From Parolsenella catena (GTDB lineage Bacteria > Actinomycetota > Coriobacteriia > Coriobacteriales > Atopobiaceae), in assembly GCF_003966955.1 (NCBI RefSeq), contig NZ_AP019367.1, positions 620,001-684,000 of the forward strand: DNA of 64,000 bases, given 5' to 3'. How positions within the stretch are numbered: position 1 is the first letter of the stretch; each line of letters begins with the position of its first letter. This document shows positions 59,458-64,000 of the stretch, piece by piece. The translations under genes and the position numbers were made by a program. The notes beneath the pieces are model-generated. The model saw only the letters and a list, made by a program, of their open reading frames with translations, searched no databases and had not been told where the DNA came from.

Positions 59458-62079
59458 ATGGCAAAGGCGGAGAAGGCCATCGATAGTCTCGATGCCCTCA
59501 CCTCGCGAATCGCGTCCATGCGCAAGGCGCAGGCCGAGTTCGCCACGTTCTCCCAGGAGCAGGTCGACAAGATCTTCCACGCGGCGGCCATCGCGGCCAA
59601 CAAGGCGCGCATCCCGCTTGCCAAGATGGCGGTCGAGGAGACCGGCATGGGCATCGTGGAGGACAAGGTCATCAAGAACCACTACGCGGCCGAGTACATC
59701 TACAACAAGTACAAGGACATGAAGACCTGCGGCGTCATCGAGGACGACCCCTCGTTTGGCTACAAGCGCATCGCCGAGCCCATTGGCATCGTGGCCGCGG
59801 TCATCCCCACGACCAACCCCACGTCCACGGCCATCTTCAAGACGCTCATCTGCCTGAAGACCCGCAACGCCATCATCATCAGCCCACATCCGCGCGCCAA
59901 GGCCTGCACCATCGAGGCCGCACGCATCGTGCGTGACGCCGCCGTGGCCGCCGGCGCCCCCGAGGGCATCATCGACTGGATTGCCCAGCCCTCCCTCGAG
60001 CTCACCAACGAGCTCATGCGCTCCGCGGACATCATCCTGGCCACCGGTGGCCCGGGCATGGTCCAGGCCGCCTACTCCTCCGGCAAGCCCGCCCTGGGCG
60101 TTGGCCCCGGCAACACGCCCGCCATCATCGACTCCACGGCAGACGTAAAGCTCGCCGTGAACTCGATCATCCACTCCAAGACCTTCGACAACGGCATGAT
60201 CTGCGCCTCCGAGCAGTCCGTCACGGTGCTCGAGGACGTCTACGACGCCGTCAAGGCCGAGTTCAAGGCCCGCGGCTGCTACTTCCTCAAGGGCGCCGAG
60301 CTCGACAAGGTCCGCAAGACCGTCATCATCAACGGCTCGGTCAACGCCAAGATCGTGGGCCAGAGCGCCCACACCATCGCCCAGATGGCTGGCGTGGACG
60401 TGCCCGAGAAGACCAAGATCCTCATCGGCGAGGTCACGAGCGTGGAGCCCTCCGAGGAGATGGCCCACGAGAAGCTCTCGCCGGTCCTGGGCATGTACAA
60501 GGCCAAGACGTTCGACGAGGCCATCGCCAAGGCCGAGCGCCTCGTGGCGGACGGCGGCTACGGCCACACCTCCTCGCTGTTCATCTCCACGACGGAGAAG
60601 GAGAAGATGGCCAAGCACGCCGAGGCCATGAAGACCTGCCGCATCCTCATCAACACCCCGTCCTCCCAGGGCGGCATCGGCGACCTCTACAACTTCAAGA
60701 CCGCCCCGTCCCTCACGCTGGGCTGCGGCTCCTGGGGCGGCAACTCCGTCTCCGAGAACGTGGGCCCCAAGCACCTGCTCAACATCAAGACGGTCGCAGA
60801 GAGGCGGGAGAACATGCTCTGGTTCCGCGCACCCGAGAAGGTCTACTTCAAGAGGGGCTGCCAGCCCGTGGCCCTCGACGAGCTCGGCCGTGTCATGCAC
60901 AAGAAGCGCGCGTTCATCGTCACGGACCAGTTCCTGTTCAAGAACGGCTTCATCAAGCCCATCGAGCAGAAGCTCGACGAGCTGGGCATCGAGCACGCCT
61001 GCTTCTGGGACGTCGCCCCTGACCCCACGCTGCAGTGCGCGCGCAAGGGTGCGGAGATCCTCACGAGCTTTGAGCCCGACGTGATCATCGCCTTCGGCGG
61101 CGGCTCGGCTATGGACGCCGGCAAGATCATGTGGGTCCTCTACGAGCACCCCGAGGCCAACTTCGAGGATATGGCCATGGACTTCATGGACATCCGCAAG
61201 AGGGTCTACACCTACCCGGAGATGGGCTCGAAGGCCTACTTCGTGGCCATCCCGACCTCCTCGGGCACCGGCTCCGAGTGCACGCCGTTCTCCGTCATCA
61301 CGGACGCCGAGACGGGCATCAAGTGGCCGCTCGCAGACTACGCTCTGCTGCCCAACATGGCAATCGTTGACGCCAACAACATGGACACCCAGCCCAAGGG
61401 CCTCACGAGCGCCTCTGGCGTGGACGTCCTCACGCACGCCCTCGAGGCCTACGTCTCTGTCATGGCCAGCGACTGGAGCGACTCCATGGCGCTGCGCGCG
61501 ATGAAGCTTGTCTTCGACTATCTGCCGCGCGCCTACGACAACGGTGCGTCTGACCCCGAGGCCCGCGAGCGCATGGCCAACGCCTCCTGCCTTGCCGGCA
61601 TGGCCTTCGCCAACGCGTTCCTCGGCCTCAACCACTCCATGGCCCACAAGCTCGGCGCCTATCACCACATCCCGCACGGCCTTGCCAACGCCGTCATCCT
61701 CACGCGCGTCATGCGCTACAACGCCGCCGACGTCCCCACCAAGATGGGCACGTTCCCGCAGTACGCCTACCCGCACGCGAAGGCCCGCTACGCCGAGGCC
61801 GCCCGCTACTGCGGCGTTACCGGCAAGAACGACGACGAGGTGTTCGAGAACTTCGTCAAGAAGATCAACGAGCTGTGCGACCACGTGGGCGTGAAGCACA
61901 CGATCGCCGAGTACGGCGTTGACGAGAAGTACTTCCTCGACACGCTCGACGAGATGACCGAGAACGCCTTCAACGACCAGTGCACGCCGGCCAACCCGCG
62001 CTACCCGCTCATGAGCGAGATCAAGGAGCTCTACCTCGACGCCTACTACGGTCGCGAGCCCAAGAGCTACGAGGACTAG
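59458..62079 (+). CDS. adhE: Bifunctional aldehyde-alcohol dehydrogenase
   Basis: 873 residues. The N-terminal acetylating aldehyde dehydrogenase domain (about 1-445) has its catalytic Cys249 in GMICASEQS; the C-terminal iron-dependent alcohol dehydrogenase domain (about 455-873) has [10 protein letters not shown], the metal-binding [25 protein letters not shown]. It reduces acetyl-CoA to ethanol with two NADH in fermentation and forms spirosomes. ATG 59458 has CTGGAGG 6 nt upstream. The long upstream region suggests layered control. Confidence 0.96.
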   Translation: MAKAEKAIDSLDALTSRIASMRKAQAEFATFSQEQVDKIFHAAAIAANKARIPLAKMAVEETGMGIVEDKVIKNHYAAEYIYNKYKDMKTCGVIEDDPSFGYKRIAEPIGIVAAVIPTTNPTSTAIFKTLICLKTRNAIIISPHPRAKACTIEAARIVRDAAVAAGAPEGIIDWIAQPSLELTNELMRSADIILATGGPGMVQAAYSSGKPALGVGPGNTPAIIDSTADVKLAVNSIIHSKTFDNGMICASEQSVTVLEDVYDAVKAEFKARGCYFLKGAELDKVRKTVIINGSVNAKIVGQSAHTIAQMAGVDVPEKTKILIGEVTSVEPSEEMAHEKLSPVLGMYKAKTFDEAIAKAERLVADGGYGHTSSLFISTTEKEKMAKHAEAMKTCRILINTPSSQGGIGDLYNFKTAPSLTLGCGSWGGNSVSENVGPKHLLNIKTVAERRENMLWFRAPEKVYFKRGCQPVALDELGRVMHKKRAFIVTDQFLFKNGFIKPIEQKLDELGIEHACFWDVAPDPTLQCARKGAEILTSFEPDVIIAFGGGSAMDAGKIMWVLYEHPEANFEDMAMDFMDIRKRVYTYPEMGSKAYFVAIPTSSGTGSECTPFSVITDAETGIKWPLADYALLPNMAIVDANNMDTQPKGLTSASGVDVLTHALEAYVSVMASDWSDSMALRAMKLVFDYLPRAYDNGASDPEARERMANASCLAGMAFANAFLGLNHSMAHKLGAYHHIPHGLANAVILTRVMRYNAADVPTKMGTFPQYAYPHAKARYAEAARYCGVTGKNDDEVFENFVKKINELCDHVGVKHTIAEYGVDEKYFLDTLDEMTENAFNDQCTPANPRYPLMSEIKELYLDAYYGREPKSYED

Positions 62080-62091
62080 TTTTTCGCTGAT

Positions 62092-62123
62092 GCGCCGGGC
62101 GCACGCGATGCCGCGCCCGGCGC
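62092..62123 (+). terminator. Hairpin after adhE
   Basis: A perfect 11-bp stem GCGCCGGGCGC/GCGCCCGGCGC with a 10-nt loop, 13 nt after the stop. No T-run follows. Confidence 0.5.
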
Positions 62124-62209
62124 CGAAGCATAGGGGGGAGGGGAGTGACCGCCAGGGGCTGGCGGCCTCCCCACCATCACTCACCAAGACCCTTTAGGGA
62201 GGGCTTAGC

Positions 62210-62971
62210 ATGGAGCTTCCTCAGAACAAGGTGGAGCTTGTCCGTCGCGGCAACAAGGTGGTCTATGACACGGGCGACCGCATCGTCAAGGTCTTCAACG
62301 TCTCCAAGGCCGAGAGCGACGTCTTCAACGAGGCGCTCAACCTCGCCCGCATCCAGGAGACCGGCATCCGCGTGCCCAAGATCCTCGAGGTGTCGAAGTC
62401 CGAGGAGGGCTGGGCGCTTGCCACCGAGAAGGTGCAGGGCACCACGCTCGCCGAGCGCATGAAGGCCGACAAGAAGAACGTCGACGAGTACCTCGAGCAG
62501 TTCGTTCGTCTGCAGCTCGAGGTCAACGGCCACACGGCGCCGCTGCTCAACCGTCAGCGCGACAAGTACGCCCGCATGATCAACGGCCTCACCGAGATCG
62601 ACGCCACGACGCGCTACGAGCTGCTCATCCGCCTCGACGGCATGAAGGTCGAGAACCGCGTCTGCCACGGCGACTTCAACCCGTCCAACGTCATCGTGGG
62701 CGATGACGGCCTGCTGTACGTCTGCGACTGGGCACACGCCACGCAGGGCTCTCCGGCCGCCGACGCCGCCATGACTTACCTGCTGTTTGCCCTTGAGGAC
62801 CTGGCGCTTGCCGACAAGTACCTCATCATGTTCTGCAAGATGGCCGACATGCCCATGCAGGTCGTCCGTCGCTGGACGAGCATCGTGGCGGCGAGCGAGC
62901 TTGCCCGTCACCGCGACGCCAAGGAGGAGGAGTTCCTCCGCGGGTGGATTGACGTGGCTGAGTACCAGTAG
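62210..62971 (+). CDS. Kinase-like phosphotransferase (APH/choline-kinase fold)
   Basis: 253 residues of the aminoglycoside phosphotransferase/protein-kinase-like fold. VKVFNVSKAESDVFNEALNL gives the ATP-site lysine region; the catalytic loop is VCHGDFNPSNVIV and the metal aspartate lies in YVCDWAHA. The substrate is unknown: small molecule or protein. Resistance should not be assumed. Follows adhE by 130 nt with AGGGAGGG before its ATG. Confidence 0.75.
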   Translation: MELPQNKVELVRRGNKVVYDTGDRIVKVFNVSKAESDVFNEALNLARIQETGIRVPKILEVSKSEEGWALATEKVQGTTLAERMKADKKNVDEYLEQFVRLQLEVNGHTAPLLNRQRDKYARMINGLTEIDATTRYELLIRLDGMKVENRVCHGDFNPSNVIVGDDGLLYVCDWAHATQGSPAADAAMTYLLFALEDLALADKYLIMFCKMADMPMQVVRRWTSIVAASELARHRDAKEEEFLRGWIDVAEYQ

Positions 62972-62993
62972 GACCTGCTGACGGATACCCGTC

Positions 62994-63095
62994 GGGCCCG
63001 GGAGGTTCCTCGCGGACGTCCTCGCGGCCGGGGGTCTCGTGACAAACGAGGCGCCCGGCTGCTGCGGAATGTACGCTACGGAACCTCCCGGGCCC
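62994..63095. repeat. 16-bp inverted repeat with long spacer
   Basis: GGGCCCGGGAGGTTCC (62994-63009) and GGAACCTCCCGGGCCC (63080-63095) are perfectly complementary, 70 nt apart, in the gap before nadK. Within and after it are two near-identical 22-nt units (63119-63140 and 63215-63236, GCCGTTCGGCCT core). The 343-nt gap holds no gene that I can see. Confidence 0.7.
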
Positions 63096-63257
63096 TTGCT
63101 GTCTCGCGGCTGGGGGGTGCCGTTCGGCCTGGCGGCCGGCATTCTTGCCATCCCCGGGCGGCGCGGGGGCCGGGCCCTGCTCTTCCCTGAGGCTGACGGA
63201 TCCGTCGCGGGGCGGCCGTTCGGCCTGACGGCCGGCGTGCTATCTGTCTCCTGGTGG

Positions 63258-63263
63258 TAGAAT
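63258..63263 (+). promoter_or_regulatory. Putative nadK -10 element
   Basis: TGGTAGAAT, third example of the GGTAGAAT string before a gene, 52 nt before the GTG start. Confidence 0.4.
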
Positions 63264-63314
63264 CATCGAACGAATGTTTTCTCGGCCAGGCGGCCGCAGA
63301 AAGGGGAGTGCCGC

Positions 63315-64000
63315 GTGAAGGTCCTGCTCGTTCCCAACTACTCGCGCGCCGATGCCGTGCAGGCGGCGGCGACGCTCGAGGTGTGGCTTGCCCACGAGGG
63401 CGTCGAGGTCGTGTGGGCGCACGACAAGAAGCGCGAGCCCAACCGCGTCTGCGACCCGGTGGGCGCCTGTCTCGTGGTGTCGCTCGGCGGTGACGGCACG
63501 CTGCTGCGCGCGGCGAGCATCGTGGGCTATCGCGAGATTCCCATCCTCGGCCTGTCCTTCGGGCACCTCGGGTTTCTCACGGGTGCCGGCTCTAAGAACA
63601 TCGTGGAGTCCGTCTCGCGCGCGCTTGCAGGAGAGATGCACCAGAGCAGACGCGCCACGCTCGACGTGGACGTCACGTTTTGCTGCGGCGGCGGCCTCAT
63701 GAGGGACACCCACCACTTTGCGCTCAACGAGCTCGCGCTCACGCGCGGCGCGCTCGGTGACATGATCGAGTTCGACGTGAGCGTCTCGGGCAATCGCATC
63801 GACCGCCTGCGCGGCGACGGATTCGTCGTGGCCACGGCCACCGGCTCCACGGGCTACGCGCTCTCCTCGGGAGGCCCCATCGTGACGCCCGAGTTCAACG
63901 GCATGGTCTGCGTGCCCATAGCGCCCCACACGATCCTCGCCCGCGCGTTTCTCACGTCCTCGGCAGACATCGTGGAGCTCGAGCTGTCAGACGAGCGACC
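63315..64000 (+). CDS. nadK: NAD kinase, N-terminal part (runs off the window)
   Basis: Makes NADP from NAD with ATP or polyphosphate. 228 residues visible without a stop. The catalytic GGDGTLLRA, the FGHLGFLTGAG block, LNELALTRG and TGSTGYALSSGGPIV are all present. The GTG at 63315 follows AAGGGGAG. About 60 more residues are expected beyond the edge. Confidence 0.93.
   Translation, partial: MKVLLVPNYSRADAVQAAATLEVWLAHEGVEVVWAHDKKREPNRVCDPVGACLVVSLGGDGTLLRAASIVGYREIPILGLSFGHLGFLTGAGSKNIVESVSRALAGEMHQSRRATLDVDVTFCCGGGLMRDTHHFALNELALTRGALGDMIEFDVSVSGNRIDRLRGDGFVVATATGSTGYALSSGGPIVTPEFNGMVCVPIAPHTILARAFLTSSADIVELELSDER

Noticed and set aside
62210-62971. Antibiotic-resistance phosphotransferase
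   Set aside because: Only the general APH/kinase fold motifs are seen; no resistance-specific feature or mobile context supports it.

Overview
The window is GC-rich, gene-dense chromosomal DNA from a Gram-positive anaerobe. The gene set points to Actinomycetota class Coriobacteriia (Olsenella/Atopobium/Collinsella relatives). Supporting points: type III glutamine synthetase, AddAB instead of RecBCD, a ThrRS without TGS domain, an oxygen-labile glycyl radical enzyme with its activase, a bifunctional AdhE, and a one-carbon folate cluster. This placement is inference from gene content; no rRNA marker is present. I found no tRNA, rRNA, CRISPR array, prophage or complete insertion sequence.

Layout. 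1-5.3 kb: tail of a UMF1-type MFS gene, a manganese exporter (mntP), an HdeD-like membrane protein, then on the minus strand a GNAT-SerB fusion and glnN. The intergenic DNA here carries several short repeat families. 5.5-19 kb: a membrane-anchored polysaccharide deacetylase, nth, polA, an Nramp importer behind a DtxR-like box (minus), rnhA, a HAD phosphatase, rpsA, coaE-uvrB, a holin-like membrane protein and a YerC/TrpR-like regulator. 19.1-26.4 kb: an IclR regulator divergent from uxaA-SDR-fucP-amidohydrolase-fucU-dapA. This is the complete non-phosphorylating L-fucose pathway and has the same gene set as the Campylobacter jejuni fucose locus. 26.5-34.6 kb: addB-addA-rmuC, then an AbiEi/DUF559-like gene bracketed by two near-identical 77-bp inverted-repeat elements.

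35.9-40.1 kb: a DeoR regulator divergent from a glycyl radical enzyme and its activase; the substrate is not identifiable. 40.2-47.9 kb: M18 aminopeptidase, an 18-residue-repeat mini-protein, a zinc-finger-like protein, an alpha/beta hydrolase, MscL with a zinc-ribbon tail, valS and 5-formyl-THF cyclo-ligase. 47.9-54.9 kb: a PucR-type regulator divergent from fhs-fchA-folD, followed by folE and folC. This FolD lacks the cyclohydrolase lysine and glutamine, and the overlapping fchA-type gene probably supplies that activity. 55-64 kb: a PLDc_N/zinc-ribbon protein, thrS, a mini-protein resembling part of Cys/Met PLP enzymes, an AT-richer decayed stretch with a small membrane protein, adhE, a kinase-like phosphotransferase and the start of nadK (runs off the end).

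The most noteworthy points are the fucose operon with paired operator palindromes, the split dehydrogenase/cyclohydrolase arrangement, the repeat-bracketed AbiEi-like cassette, the orphan glycyl radical enzyme, and intergenic repeats that begin exactly at the stop codon of the preceding gene.
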